From NCBI RefSeq assembly GCF_018294505.1, contig NC_057800.1, positions 171,239,703-171,303,702 of the forward strand: a DNA stretch of 64,000 bases. The letters are read 5' to 3'. Below, piece by piece: positions 1 to 12,200 of this stretch (positions within the stretch are counted from its first letter, which is position 1; each line of letters opens with the position of its first letter). Made by a program: the position numbers and the translations under genes. Below the pieces are notes generated by a model that was given only the letters and a program-made list of their open reading frames with translations, searched no databases and was not told the origin of the DNA. The DNA comes from Triticum aestivum (Eukaryota; Streptophyta; Magnoliopsida; Poales; Poaceae).

Positions 1-344
1 GCCACCATAGTCCTCGATAATATTGTAGCGGAGTTTAGGCGAAGCCCTGCTACAGTAGTACATCAAGATCGTCACCACACCGTCGTGCTGACGGAACTCT
101 TCCTCGACACTTTGCTGGATCGGAGTCCGGGGATCGTCATTGAGCTGAACGTGTGCTAAAACTCGGAGGTGCCGCAGTTTCGGTGCTTGATCGGTCGGGC
201 CGTGAAGACGTACGACTACATCAACCAAACGCTTCCGTTGTCGATCTACTAGGTATGTAGATCACACTCCCCCCTCTCGTTGCTATGCATCACATGATCT
301 TGCGTGTACGTAGGAAATTTTTGAAATTACTACGTTCCCCAACA
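1..344 (+). mobile_element. 3' end of an Angela/BARE-type Ty1/copia LTR
   Basis: This stretch matches the last ~350 bases of the two Angela-type LTRs at 31762-32120 and 40366-40723 and ends in the same CTACGTTCCCCAACA terminus at 344. The following bases at once read as Ty3/gypsy protease, so a copia LTR sits inside a gypsy pol gene. The start of the LTR lies left of the window, so I cannot tell a solo LTR from a full element. The right target duplication would be ATTAC at 345-349; its partner is outside. Confidence 0.9.
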
Positions 345-3300
345 ATTACAAGTTTCTTTCTTCTCCGGTGGTTCTTGGTAACTCGGATATTGATCTTATT
401 CTCGGGATGGATTGGCTTTCTAAGCACAAGGCACATCTTGATTGTGCAGCCAGGCAGATTCAATTGACTCATTCGTCTGAGGATGTAATTGTATTTGTCG
501 CTCGTGATGATACCATCCGTCTGTTTTCCCTCAATGAGAAGGGTGAACTGGATGCTATCTCGCAAATTCCAGTCGTTTGCGAATATCAAGACGTCTTTCC
601 AGAAGAGCTTCCAGGAATGCCTCCGCACCGGCTAGTTAAATTCGTCATTGATCTTGAGCCTGGCACGGAACCAGTGTGCAAGCGTCCTAACAAGCTCGGA
701 CCTGAAGAGTTGAAGGAGCTTAAGAAGCAACTCGATATTCAATAGAGAATGGGTCTCATCCGGCCTAGTTCTTCTCCGTGGGGTTGTGGTGTTCTTTTTG
801 TGAAGAAGAAGGATGGAACGGACCGACTTTGTGTTGATTACCGTCCATTGAACAAGAAGACCATCAAGAACAAATACCCACTTCCCAACATCAACGAGCT
901 GTTCGAACAACTCAAAGGTGCCCAAGTATTCTCCAAGCTTGATCTCCGTATGGGTTATCATCAGATTCGAATCCGTGAGCAAGATATTCCCAAGACGGCT
1001 TTCAGGACAAGCTATGGTTCATATGAGTACACTTTCATGTCTTTTGGCCTCGTCAACGCTCCTCCGACGTTCTCTCGCATGATGAACTTCATCTTCAACG
1101 CCTACACCAATGACTTCGTTTTGGTCTATCTCGACGACATTCTTGTTTTCTCGAAGAACAAGGAAGATCATGCCAAGCACTTGCGTTTGGTACTCGATAA
1201 GCTGAGGGAACACAAGTTCTACGCCAAGTTCTCCAAGTGAGAATTTTGGCTCGATGAGGTTCTTTATCTTGGTCATATCATCTCTGCCAAGGGCATTGCG
1301 GTGAATCCTGAGAAGGTGTCTGCAATTGTGAATTGGGAACCTCCTCAGAACATGAAGCAACTCTGTAGCTTCCTCGGTCTCGCAAGCTACTGCCGAAGAT
1401 TCGTTGAAAACTTTTCTAAGATCGCGAAGCCTCTCTCAAATCTTCTCAAGAAGCACGTCAAGTACATTTGGTCTCAGAGTGTGACATTGCTTTCAACACT
1501 TTGAAAGAGAAATTGATCACTGCTCCAGTTCTGACTCCGCCTGATGAATCCAAACCGTACGAGGTCTTTTGTGATGCCTCTCTCCAAGGTCTTGGCGCAG
1601 TGTTGATGCAAGAGAAGAAAGTTGTTGCTTATACCTCTCGCCAGTTGAAGCCCAATGAGAAGAACTACCCCACTCATGATCTCGAGTTGGCGGCAGTTGT
1701 GCATGCTCTTTTGACTTGGAGACATCTCTTATTGGGAAGAAAAGTGGACATCTTCACTGACCACAAGAGTCTCAAGTACATCTTCACTCAGCCTAATCTC
1801 AACCTCAGGCAAACTCGATGGGTCGAAATGATTCAAGAGTATAATCTGAGTATCGAGTATACTCCAAGCAAGGCCAATGTGATTGCTGACGCATTGAGCA
1901 GGAAAGCTTATTGCAATAGCCTGATTCTTAAGCCTTATCAACCCGAGCTTTGTGAAGCTTTTCACAAACTTAATCTACAAGTTGTTCCTCAAGGTTTCCT
2001 CGCCAACCTTCAAGTCTCTCCTACCTTGGAAGACCAGATTCGCCAAGCTCAGCTTCTTGATGCTATGGTGAAGAAGGTGAAGATTGGGATTGCCAAGAGT
2101 CAACCCAAGTACAAGTGCTACCGCCTTGATGACAAGGATACTCTCTTCTTCGAGGATCGTATTGTTGTACCCAAAGGTGACCTCCGTAAAGTGATCATGA
2201 ACGAGGCTCACAATTCTCTCCTCTCCATCCACCCTGGGAGTACGAAGATGTATCAGGACCTCAAGCAGGCTTATTGGTGGACTCGAATGAAGCGCGAGAT
2301 CGCTTAATTCGTGAATGAATGTGATGTCTACAGAAGAGTGAAGGCAGAACACCAAAGACCAGCGGGTCTCCTCCAACCTCTTGCCATTCCAGAATGGAAG
2401 TTTGACCACATTGAAATGGACTCCGTGACTGGGTTTCCAAAGTCCAAGCGTGGCAATGATGCTATATTCGTTGTCATCGACAAACTCACCAAAGTAGCTC
2501 ACTTTCTGCCTATCAAAGAGTCAATCACTGCAGCTCAATTGGCGGAACTCTATACCTCTCGAATTGTCTCTCTGCACGGTATTCCATAAGTGATCTCTTC
2601 AGACCGTGGCAGCATCTTTACCTCCAAGTTTTGGGATTCTTTTTAGAAGGCCATGGGCACCAACATCCGCTTCAGCACAACTTTCCATCCTCAAACTAGC
2701 GGTCAAGTCGAGCGTGTCAACCAGATTCTTGAAGATATGCTCAGGGCTTGTGTGATCTCCTTCGGCATGAAGTGGGAGGATTGTCTTCCTTATGCGGAAT
2801 TCTCCTACAACAACAGTTTTCAAGCAAGTTCGGGCAAGGCCCCATTTGAAATTCTGTATGGCAGGAAGTGCCGTACCCCTCTCAACTGGTCTGAAACCTG
2901 TGAATGTCAGCTTCTCGGAAATGACTTAATCACAGAGGCAAAGGAAATGTGCAAAGTCATTCGAGATAACCTCAAAGCAGCCCAATCCCGCCAGAAGAGC
3001 TACTATGACAGTAAGCACCGTGATTTGGCTTTCGAGATCGGAGATCATGTTTACCTCCGCGTCTCTCCAATGAAAGGTACTCGTTGCTTCGGTATCAAAG
3101 GGAAGCTTGCCCCCAGATACGTGGGACCTTTCAAGATTGTCAGCAAGAGAGGCGACCTCGCCTATCAACTCAAGCTTCCTTCAAACTTTGCAAATGTTCA
3201 TGACGTGTTCCATGTCTCTCAGCTCCGAAAGTGCTTCAAGACTCCTGAACGCACCGTCAACTTCGAGGACATTGAGCTCCAAGAAGATCTCTCCTATCGT

Positions 3301-3459
3301 GAGCACCCCGTTGCTATTCTTGAAGAGACTGAACGCAAGACTCGCAACAAGTCAATCAAATTCCTCAAAGTCAAGTGGTCACACCATTCCGACCGTGAAG
3401 CTACCTGGGAACGCGAGGATCACCTCCGTTCTGAGTACCCGGCGTTCTTTCAGTCCTAG
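345..3459 (+). pseudogene. Decayed chromovirus (Ty3/gypsy) pol with chromodomain
   Basis: This is the polyprotein of a chromodomain-bearing gypsy element, truncated on the left by the copia LTR. In order it shows the end of protease (ILGMDWL, near 398-418), reverse transcriptase with YLDD at 1127-1138, RNase H (CDAS, TDHKSL and ADALSRK motifs, 1468-1910), integrase (zinc-binding region near 2200-2340, then the core with SSDRGS and GQVERVN), and a C-terminal chromodomain at about 3298-3456. It is dead: in-frame stops lie at 743-745, 1238-1240, 2305-2307, 2587-2589 and 2644-2646, and the frame shifts near 1465. The integrase zinc motif has Tyr in place of its last Cys (CDVY). The chromodomain and RT order point to the Tekay-like chromovirus lineage; the exact family is not assigned. 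Confidence 0.93.
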
Positions 3460-3480
3460 ATCTCGGGACGAGATCCTTTC

Positions 3481-3495
3481 GTAGTGGTGGAGTGT
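3481..3495 (+). promoter_or_regulatory. Polypurine tract of the chromovirus
   Basis: A purine-rich stretch (GTAGTGGTGGAGTGT) lies directly before the TGTAACACCCC terminus of the LTR and 21 bases after the pol stop. This is the expected site for plus-strand priming. Confidence 0.7.
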
Positions 3496-4028
3496 TGTAA
3501 CACCCCGGATATGACTTTCCCAATTTGTACTCCAACTCTTGCCGTTTCCGGCGTTAAGTTATTTTATTTTCTCGGGTTCGGGTCTTTGTCTCCTTGTGTT
3601 GTTATCATTGTCATGCATCTCATATCATGTCATCATGTGCATTGCATTTGCATACGTGTTCATCTCATGCATTCGAGCATTTTCCCCGTTGTCTGTTTTG
3701 CATTCCGGCGCTTCGTTCTCCTCCGGTGGTCATTTCTACCTTTCTTTCGTGTGTGGGGATTAAACATTTCCGGATTGGACCGATACTTGTCAAGCGGCCT
3801 TGGTTTACTACCGGTAGACCGCCTGTCAAGTTTCGTGTCATTTGGACTTCGTTTGATACTCCAACGGTTAACCGAGGGACCAAAAAGGCCTCGTGTGTGT
3901 TGCAGTCCAACACCCCTCCATTTTGGCCCAAAACCCACCAAAACCCTCTCCATCATCTAGAGCGTTCGATCACGATCGCGTGGCCGCAAACCGCACCTCA
4001 TTTGGACTCTCCTAGCTCCCTCTATGCC

Positions 4029-4036
4029 TATATATA
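4029..4036 (+). promoter_or_regulatory. TATA box of the chromovirus LTR
   Basis: TATATATA lies about 55 bases before a CT-rich, CCCTAA-containing leader and the GC-rich block. This spacing suits an RNA polymerase II start that would define the LTR U3/R border near 4060. Confidence 0.6.
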
Positions 4037-4084
4037 GACCCCTCATTCCAAATTCTGGATCCCCTCGTCTCTAACCCTAAAAAA

Positions 4085-4520
4085 ATTGCCCCGCCGCCAC
4101 TGGACACGTCCGGCCGCCGCCGGACGAATCCCGCCGCCACCTCCGGCCAATCAGGAAGCGCCAAGTGGCCCGCGCCCACTTCCCCCACCGCCGGCCCGGG
4201 AGGCCCGAACCGGGCCCCCGAGGCCCATCGCACGCCCCGCCGCCTGGGAGCCGCCGCGCCGCCCGTCCCGCGCGCCGGCCACCATCTCCGCCGCCTTCCG
4301 CCGCCCTTCGCCATCGCCGGCGCCGCCACGCCCACAGGCGCGAGCTGCCGTCGTCTGCCCCACGCCGGCGTGTGCCTCCTCTCCACCGGCGCCTCTCGTC
4401 AGTGACCTCAGATCCGGCCGGCCCCCCTCCTTCCGCAAGTCCGGCGAGCTCGAAGCTCCGGCCAGCGATCCTCGTCATCCGTGCAACTACAGTAGATCTG
4501 GATCTGAGATCCGTTCAGGT
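4085..4520 (+). other. GC-rich leader-like block in the LTR
   Basis: The block is strongly GC- and CCG-rich, follows the TATA box, and is open in several frames on both strands, as GC-rich DNA without stops tends to be. It resembles the GC-rich first exon or leader of grass genes. No recognised protein domain is visible, so I do not call it coding. Confidence 0.5.
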
Positions 4521-6014
4521 TGACTTTTATCCCCGAAACCCTAGTTCATATGCCCTTGTTCATCGTGCCGTTACTTTGCATCCATAGCTCCGTTTCGCGC
4601 ATGTAGCATACCAAATGTTCGCCTCAGAGAGCACATCATTTCATTCCATTGCATCATTTTCATTTGAGTTCATCTTGAGGCCCGAAATGCTGTTAGAAGA
4701 GTGCTACTTGAGATAATTGTTAGATCTGCTGCTCCATTTAGATATTTGTCATTTTTGCCATGATTATTGTGTGCATGATATGCCCATGAGCTCTACATAT
4801 GTTTTGTTAAGGGTTTTGCCATCTTTTCAGAGGTGCAACCCATGTATTTTTGTGATGTGTGTGGTGACTAGCACAAGCTTGCAAAGTGAGGCACTTGTTA
4901 ATGCTGATTTTAGGGACTTAGCATTTCCACTAAGTCCTTGATCTGTTTATCTCATATTGCCATATGTTCATGTTGTTTCCTAGTGATCCGTGCCTCTTTT
5001 GAGGATGATCAGTAAGGATGTTTTGTTAATCTTGTAGTGCTCTATCCATCCATTTCTTTGTTTGAAATTATGGAGCACTCTAGCTTGAGTCAATTGAGCT
5101 CTACTTTTGTCATTTCGTGAATCTGGGCAGATTGTCTACTTGTTAGCGATTTTGCCGAGGATGTTGTAGTTGATCCGTGCATGCTATGCTATTGTTGTTG
5201 CCATGTCTAGCTTGCATTTTGTGTATTCTTGATGGGTGTATGCTTAGTTTGTCATGACTCGCTCTGTAGTGAGTGCATCGAGCTCGTAAACATGCCTACT
5301 TGATATCTGTTTTCAGCATACTCCAGTTTTCACTAAGTCTGAGAACTGATTATGTTTTTGCCATGTTCACATGCTTGCAATTGCATTTTCTGATCCCTTT
5401 TGGCTCAAGGTCACTAAGGGACTTTTGTTAAGCTCTTTGAGTAGCTCCATGCCATGCTTTATTTTGCCATGTTTAGGTCCTGTAGCATATAGTTTTCATG
5501 ATCCAAAGAGTGCTATCTGATCTGAAATTCCAGACAAGTGTTAATTTCACCAAGTCTGAGATCTGTTTGTCATATGCATTTTTGCCACGCTTGTTTGAAC
5601 CTGTTAATGGATGAATTGGCCGTAGCTCAATGCTAGACTTTTGTTAAGCATCATGAATGCATCCCTGCCATGTATTTTGTTGTTATGTTTGGGTGCTGTA
5701 GCATGTTCATCTTGTTGCATTTAGATGACTACTTGCTGTAAATCGCAGAACGTGGTCATATTTGAATCGCTTGCCATTTCCAAACCATAACTCCGATTCC
5801 GGCGTTCTTTATATCGTTTTCAAGCGATTTCATCTCATCTTTCCAGTGGCACACTCGGATTTACAAGTTGAGGCCAGGTTCATGCATTTCTTGTCACATC
5901 TTGCATATGCATCCCGCATCGCATCCCGCATAGCATACCATCTTTGCATCATATTGTCTGAGCTTTGCACGTGGTTGATTGTGTTCCGTTTGCTTGTTTG
6001 TCTTGTTTGGGTAG
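4521..6014 (+). other. T-rich, intron-like stretch in the LTR
   Basis: After a possible donor (CAG followed by GTTGAC near 4518) the sequence turns T-rich, with many short TTTTGCCATG-type motifs and no long open frame on the plus strand. It ends at TTTGGGTAG, a plausible acceptor, at 6014. It looks like a grass intron, but this is judged by composition only. Confidence 0.35.
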
Positions 6015-6139
6015 AGCCGGGAGACGAGTTTGCTAATGAGGAGCCTGTTGAGTTTTCTTTCGAGGATCCAGTCAACTCTGACAACTTTGCAGGCAAGATG
6101 ATCATACCCTCGAAATCACTACTATCTTTGCTTTGCTAG
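6015..6139 (+). other. Exon-like acidic segment in the LTR
   Basis: The frame after the acceptor-like site reads EPGDEFANEEPVEFSFEDPV and onward to a TAG at 6137-6139. The peptide is rich in Asp and Glu and resembles no domain I know. The second 4.2 kb LTR has an acidic segment at a similar place (10166-10335), which is why it is listed. Confidence 0.3.
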
Positions 6140-7334
6140 ATGCTCGCTCTTTTGCTATGCCAATGCTACGATGCCTACCACTTGCTTTCAAGCCTCCCAA
6201 ATTGCCATGTCAAACCTATAACCCACCATGTCCTAGCAAACTGTTGATTGGCTATGTTACCGCTTTGATCAGCCCCTCTTATAGCGTTGCTAGTTGCAGG
6301 TGAAGATTGGAGACCGTTCCTTGTTGGAACATTTATTTACTTGTTGGGATATCATTATATTGCCATGTTATCTTAATGCATCTATATACTTGGTAAAGGG
6401 TGGAAGGCTCGGCCTCTCGCCTAGTGTTTTGTTCCACTCTTGCCGCCCTAGTTTCCATCATATCGGTGTTATGTTCTCGGATTTTGCGTTCCTTACGCGG
6501 TTGGGTTATAATGGGAACCCCTTGATACTTCGCCTTGATTAAAGCTTTTCCAGCAATGCCCAACCTTGGTTTTACCATTTGCCACCTAGCCTCTTTTTCC
6601 CTTGGGTTTCCGGAGCCCGAGGGTCATCTTATTTAAACCCCCCCGGGGCCAGTGCTCCTCTGAGTGTTGGTCCGACCGAGTAGACTGCGGGGCCACCTCG
6701 GGGCAACTTGAGGGTTGGTTTCACTCGTAGGATGTCTCATCTGAGTGTGCCCTGAGAACGAGATATGTGCAGCTCCTATCGGGATTTGTCGGCACATTCG
6801 GGCGGTGTTGCTGGTTTTGTTTTAACCTGTCGAAGTGTCTTGAAGAACCGAGGTACCGAGTCTGATCGGAACGTCTCGGGAGGAGGTCTATTCCTTCATT
6901 GACCATGAGAGCTTGTCATGGGCTAAGTTGGGACTCTCCTGCAAGGATTTGAACTTTCGAAAGCCGTGCCCGCGGTTATGGGCAGATGGGAATTTGTTAA
7001 TGTCCGGTTGTAGATAACTTGAACCTTAATTTAATTAAAATGAATCAACTGAGTGTGTTACCGAGATGATCTCTTCTCGGCGGAGTCCGGGAAGTGGACA
7101 CGGTGTTGGAGTAATGTTTGCCGCAGGTTTGCCCTCTTTAGTTATGCGTTCGCGCTCTGCCTTCTCTTCTCGCTCTCTTTTGCGAACAGGATAGCCACCA
7201 TATATGCTAGTCGCTTGCTGCAGCTCCACATATATTTACCTTACCTTACCTATTAAGCTTAAATAGTCTTGATCGCGAGGGTGCGAGATTGCTGAGTCCC
7301 TGTGGCTCACAGATTACTATTACACCAGATGCAG

Positions 7335-7402
7335 GGCCTGATGATTCCGCTCCAGGTGACGCGCTTGAGCTCAAGTGGGAGTTCGACGAGGACTCTCCAT
7401 GA
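7335..7402 (+). other. Second exon-like acidic segment in the LTR
   Basis: Following CACCAGATGCAG, an acceptor-like site, the frame reads GPDDSAPGDALELKWEFDED and ends at a TGA at 7400-7402. The other 4.2 kb LTR has a comparable Asp- and Pro-containing segment at 11804-11901. It could be the last exon of an LTR-borne transcript or chance. Confidence 0.3.
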
Positions 7403-7709
7403 TACTATGTTTCCTTTCCTGATGATCAGTAGTGGTGCCTAGTTGGGGGTGATCGGGACCGTGTCGCATGTTGGGTTGTCTTTTATTTTGGCGCCGTAGT
7501 CAGGCCATGAGTGTTTGAATGATGTAATGCTATTTATGTACTTGATTGACGTGGCGAGTGTAAGCCAAATATGTTATCTCCCCTTTATTATTTATATTAC
7601 ATGGGATGTTGTGAAGATTGCCTAACTTGCGACATATGCCTTCAATGCGATTATGTCTCTAAGTCGTGCCTCGACACGTGGGAGATATAGTCGCATCGAG
7701 GGTGTTACA

Positions 7710-8042
7710 GTGAGTTGCATTGGGATTTCCCCCGAAGAGGAAGGATGAAGCAATATAGTAACAGGTAGTATTTCCCTCAGCAGAGAACCAAGGTTATTGA
7801 ACCAATAGGAGATTCACGCAAACAACCGTCAACAGTACCTACACACATAAGACCAAATACTTGCACCCAATGTGGGCAAGATGTCAATCCCCTTGTATTC
7901 GTTAATTGCAAGGATCAAATCTGATAATAGGTGGTAGATAAATTATAAAGTAAAATAAAGTAATAAAATTGCAGCAATGTATTTTTGGTTTTTGTAATAT
8001 GATTACAATAGACCCAGAGCAATAGTTTTCACTAGAGGCTTC
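7710..8042. mobile_element. Fragment of an Athila-type element between two long LTRs
   Basis: This 333 bp piece contains neither coding frame nor termini. Its wording (GCATTGGGATTTCCCCCGAA at the left, a rich A/T centre) resembles Sabrina/WHAM-type DNA common in Triticeae, probably reversed. It is the target DNA in which the flanking long-LTR elements meet. The assignment is from recognition only. Confidence 0.5.
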
Positions 8043-8480
8043 TGTAACACCCCTAGTGTCATGCTACAGTAACCCTTTGTGATTAAACTAATCATTTTTC
8101 CAAACAGTGCTTAATCACCTTTGTTCAATATCCCATTTGAAATTCGAGTCAGTTCAAATTCAAGTGAAGTATGAAGTTGCTCAAAAGTTGTTGGAAAAAT
8201 GTTCATCATTTGTCAAAAATTCCATAGCAATTCTTTTTTAAGGAACACAACATCACTTTTGTGCAAAGATGAGCATTAGCAATTATAATAGCACCAATTC
8301 ACCATTTTAAATGCTATCCTAGTTATGAAAAATACCAAATGAATTCTTCTGGTCTCCAAAATATTTGTGCCACTGTCTATAATCACCAGGCATTTAATGG
8401 GACACCTCCCAAATTTTTCCTAAGTGAAATAGTTGACCAAATAATTCCCTTTCTATATCTGTTAAATAAACAAAAGATTT

Positions 8481-8487
8481 TATAAAA
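8481..8487 (+). promoter_or_regulatory. Possible TATA box of the second long LTR
   Basis: TATAAAA occurs just before the sequence becomes GC-rich at about 8500, as in the other long LTR. An A-rich surround makes it a weak call. Confidence 0.35.
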
Positions 8488-10165
8488 AAAGAGAAAGAGC
8501 ACAGGCCACTGTGCCCGAGCCAACTGGCCCAGCTAGGCCGGCCCACTTCCCCTCCCCGGTCGCTTCCTGTTCCTCCGACCGGGCGGGACAGCGCGCGCCC
8601 GTCGCCGCCCAGCCACCTCCCGACAATGCCCGGCGAGGGGATGAGGGCAGCCCCGACGCCTCGGGCTCCCTTCCCACTCACCCACTTGCCCCCTCTCCCC
8701 CTCGTCGCCCTCTCTCTCTCGCCCAGATCTGCCACATCCACCACCGCCGTCGCCATGGACGGCCTCGTCTGCATGGCCGCCGTGCACCTCGCCAGCTGAG
8801 ATCGCGCCACAAGCCTTGCCTGCTTCCTCTCCGTTGGCTCCGACTACCAGCGCAAGCCGAGCGACGCTGCATCGCCGGATCTTCGTCATCCTCTTCCTCA
8901 GACCCGCCGGATGCCGCCGTTGATCCAGTCGCCTCCACTTCATCACCATCTTCACTGGGCCTTCCCTGCAATGGCAGTGAGCCACTGCCCTCCTCCTCCT
9001 CCCCTTAGCTTGTCACATGCGCCGTCTCCCTTCGCTGCCTGGCGTCGCCCTCCGCCTGCGCCTCGTTAGCGCGAGTGCCCCTCCCCCTCTGCTACTGCAT
9101 TGTTGCTGCCGTCGTTAGGTCCCGCACGCCGCGCGCGCTCGCCTAGCCCCACTCCAGCCACCCCGGCCGCGCTCTGCACGCCCGCTGCTCCACGCCCGAA
9201 CAGCTGCGTGTCGCGCCGTCCCAGCGAGCTCCGATCGCAACCGTACGCCATGGCCGCTGCGCTCCCGTCGCCGGAGCTCGCTCGTGCCCGCCTGCCCTAC
9301 TCGTGTGCGTCCACGCCCTCCAGCCCACGTGCTCGACCGCTCGCTGCCGCTCACGCCCCTCCCGCGTTGCTCGCGCTCAGGCCGCCACCTCGCCCACTTC
9401 GGTCTCCGCCTCCCCGCTCGACATCGCCGCTGCTCCGGCCGCCCACCGCCCCAGCCGAGGCCGCAGACGGATGCGTGGCACTGTGCCCGTCCCGTAGCAC
9501 CCGCCCACGCGCGAAATGATCGCTGGAATGGCAATTCCGGCGAGGTCCAACGCCCCTCCGCCGTGGGAACGCTCGCCGGGCTCCACAGCCATCGGTGCCG
9601 ATGTGGCCGACCGGGGCCACCCTCTTAGGCCACTGCCCAGTGGCCCCAGGGGCTCGGTTGGCCTTGTTGACCCAGTCAACGGCTGACTGGGCATCGCCCA
9701 GTCACTGCATGTGGGCCCTATGTGGGCTCCATTGACTGGTCAACTGGACTGTTGACCGCTGATGCAGCAATGACGCAATGATGACGTCGTATTTCCTTTT
9801 CTATCGAATTAGTTAATTTTGATTTCAAAATATGTTTTAAACTTTGATAAATCATATAAAATAATCTGTAAGTTAGATGAAAATGTTTATATATGAAAGT
9901 TGCTCAGAAAAATCCAAAGAATCCGTATACGCGGTCCGTTCATCTGTCACATGCCCCTAGCATGCTGAATATGGAACTTTCCCCCTCTTTCCTCTGTCCA
10001 GAATCTGACTAACGTCGGGAATTCATCCTCGGATGTTTATCCCCTCCGTCTGCAATGTGTAGTATTACGTTAGGTCGACCCTAGTTCTGCATATCGTCAT
10101 GTCATGTTTAGTGTTGCATCTGTTTGCTCTGTATTTACTGTTTCTTCCCCCTCTTCTCTCGGTAG

Positions 10166-10335
10166 GCCCTGAGACCGATGATGCCCCTATGATCGACTAC
10201 CTCGTTGACAACCCTTCTTTTGCAGCAAAGCTTCTAGGCAAGCAAACCCCCGTTGAGCATTCCGATATCGCCCATTTCTTCCCCTCTCATGCTTGCATTA
10301 GAACTGCTACTACTTTTTGTATGATCCTATTCTGA
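10166..10335 (+). other. Exon-like segment in the second long LTR
   Basis: A pyrimidine-rich run ending CTCTCGGTAG is followed by an open frame that begins GPETDDAPMIDYLVDNPSFA and stops at 10333-10335. It has an acidic start and no recognised domain. Its position and composition parallel 6015-6139. Confidence 0.3.
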
Positions 10336-11803
10336 TGCATAGCCTGTTTTTGTTACCTGCTTTCATACCTTACCTGCTTATTCTAAACTGCTTACTATAG
10401 GTTGGTTAGAGATCCATCAGTGACCCCACCTTGTCCCAGTTGCCCTTGCTTTATGTTCGATGACTTGATCAACGTGATCGATGTCTAGGCCTCAACACCG
10501 CACATCACCCCCCTTAGTTGTACGACTCTGTAGAGTTACTATCGAGTGCCGAGGGTGATACCTCATCATCACTTCTGATGTTAACCCTGTAGTATAGCTA
10601 TTCAGTCATGGCCATCGAGGGTGATTCCTCCTTGACCACTCTCGATAATGACTCTGTCGTGCAACCCCTCAAGTGTGGATCAATGAGGGTGATTCCACCA
10701 AGTCCACCTTGATGGTTACATCGAGTGGGAATCCATCGAGGGTGATTCCTTAGGTTTTCCCCTTGTTGTTTCAGACACACGGTTACTTTGACTTACCACA
10801 GAGCCATGATGACATCGGGTCGGCCCCGAGTGGTACCCGTGAGTGATGTGAAGTCGGGTTGATCTGGAGGATACCCGCAAGTTTTCCATGCGGCGCGGCC
10901 GGGCATTCTTAGCCCTTGCCGCAAGTCCGTGAGACGGGGCGACGGGACCACATATCGTGGATCATTGATCATTACTGCACTATCAAGACACTAACGGTTT
11001 GGATATTTGATCTGAGTAGGCCTCTGGTCTTTTTCGCACTAACCACCATGTGGGAATAAGTATGGGCACTCCGCGTTGTATGTATCAGTCAAAAGCTCAA
11101 CAGACGTCAGCGATGGAGCGGTGCGCGCTGGGTTGGACTGGAACGCCTCGCCTTGTATAAGGGAGGCTAGGTCTGCTCACCGGCCACGTACGCAACATGC
11201 ATGATTGCAAAGGGCGATGGCCCATGACCCCTTCGCATTTAGGATGTAGACCGGCGTGTTGGCCTCTCTGTTGAGCCTAGGTAGGACTGCGGTGTGTTGA
11301 TCGGCCGAGGCCGGTCATGACCTCATGGTGTGTCCGACCGGAGTTGATCGAGCGTGTTGGTTAAGTTGGTGCACCCCTGCAGGGAAGAAAACATCTATCG
11401 ATAGCCTGTCCTACAGTAACGGACACTCAGAGTTGTATCCCGATTGATACAACTAGAACTGGATACTTGAGATGAGAAATGGATAGTATGGCTCTAGGAT
11501 TGCTTCCTCGCAGGGAGTCGAGGAAGGATCTCTGGGCAAGGTTGATGACACTACCACTACTTTACTTTATGCTAGTCTGCACTCTTCTAATGCTGCAAGA
11601 CCGTTGAAGATGCTGAAGATGCTAGTCTTCGATAGGACTAGGCTCTCCCATCTATTCTGGCATTTCTGCAGCTCAGTCCACATATACACCCTTCCTTTGC
11701 TAATGTTGCATATGTAGTGTAGATCCTTGATTGCTGAGTACTTCAGATGAGTACTCACCTTTGCTTTGCTTTCTTTTTCCCCATATCCGTTTGATGCAAC
11801 CAG

Positions 11804-11901
11804 ATGACGGAGCCCCTGAGACCGCTGCCCCTGCCGATGACTACTACTACTACCCCGAGGGTGCCTACTGCTACGTGACGGACGCCGGCGACCAGGAGTA
11901 G
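11804..11901 (+). other. Terminal exon-like segment in the second long LTR
   Basis: Behind a TTTTTCC-rich stretch and GATGCAACCAG, the frame reads through DDGAPETAAPADDYYYYPEG to a TAG at 11899-11901. The Tyr run is unusual. Compare 7335-7402 in the other LTR. Confidence 0.3.
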
Positions 11902-12200
11902 TTAGGAGGCTCCCAGCAAGGAGGCCTTGCCTTTTCGATCGTAGATGCTTTTGTGTTGGCCTTCTTAAGTTAAACTTGTTTAACTTATGTCTGTACTCAG
12001 ATATTGCTGCTTTCGCTGACTCGTTTGTATTCGAGCTTATGTATTCGAGCCCTCGAGGCTCCTGGCTTGTAATATAAAGCTTGTATTATTTTAATTTGTG
12101 TCTAGAGTTGTGTTGTGATATCTTCTCGTGAGTCCCTGATCTTGATCGTACACATTTGCGTGTATGATTAGTGTACGATTGAATCGGGGGCGTCACAAGT

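Larger units (their letters stand above)
3496..7709 (+). mobile_element. 4.2 kb 3' LTR of the chromovirus
   Basis: The LTR begins TGTAACACCCCGG immediately after the polypurine tract and ends in GGGTGTTACA at 7709, so its ends form the TGTAACACC/GGTGTTACA inverted pair. At 4214 bp it is long for a gypsy LTR. It is internally structured like a gene: a TATA box near 4029, a GC-rich leader (4085-4520), a long T-rich stretch, then two short exon-like acidic segments behind splice-acceptor-like sites (6015 and 7335). The matching 5' LTR is outside the window, so its age cannot be estimated here. Confidence 0.88.
8043..12197 (+). mobile_element. 4.2 kb 5' LTR of a second gypsy element
   Basis: The LTR starts TGTAACACCCCTAG and ends GGGGGCGTCACA, directly followed by a Met-tRNA-type primer site, so it is a 5' LTR in plus orientation. 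At 4155 bp it nearly equals the LTR at 3496-7709 but is a different family; only the terminus and overall plan are shared. It has a GC-rich block (8500-9640), a T-rich run, and acidic exon-like segments at 10166 and 11804. No pol gene of this element can be identified: only leader-side DNA survives at 12198-12327 and 26772-27897. Confidence 0.87.

Noticed and set aside
4068..4086. Telomere-like CCCTAA
   Set aside because: Only one full unit plus a partial; such words are common in plant 5' leaders.
4086..4587. Long overlapping open frames on both strands in the GC-rich LTR block
   Set aside because: They overlap in several frames, encode Pro/Arg/Ala-rich low-complexity text and follow from the lack of A/T-rich stop codons.
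8394..9694. Many open frames of 60-165 codons on both strands
   Set aside because: Same GC-rich composition effect inside the second long LTR; no domain, and frames disagree with each other.
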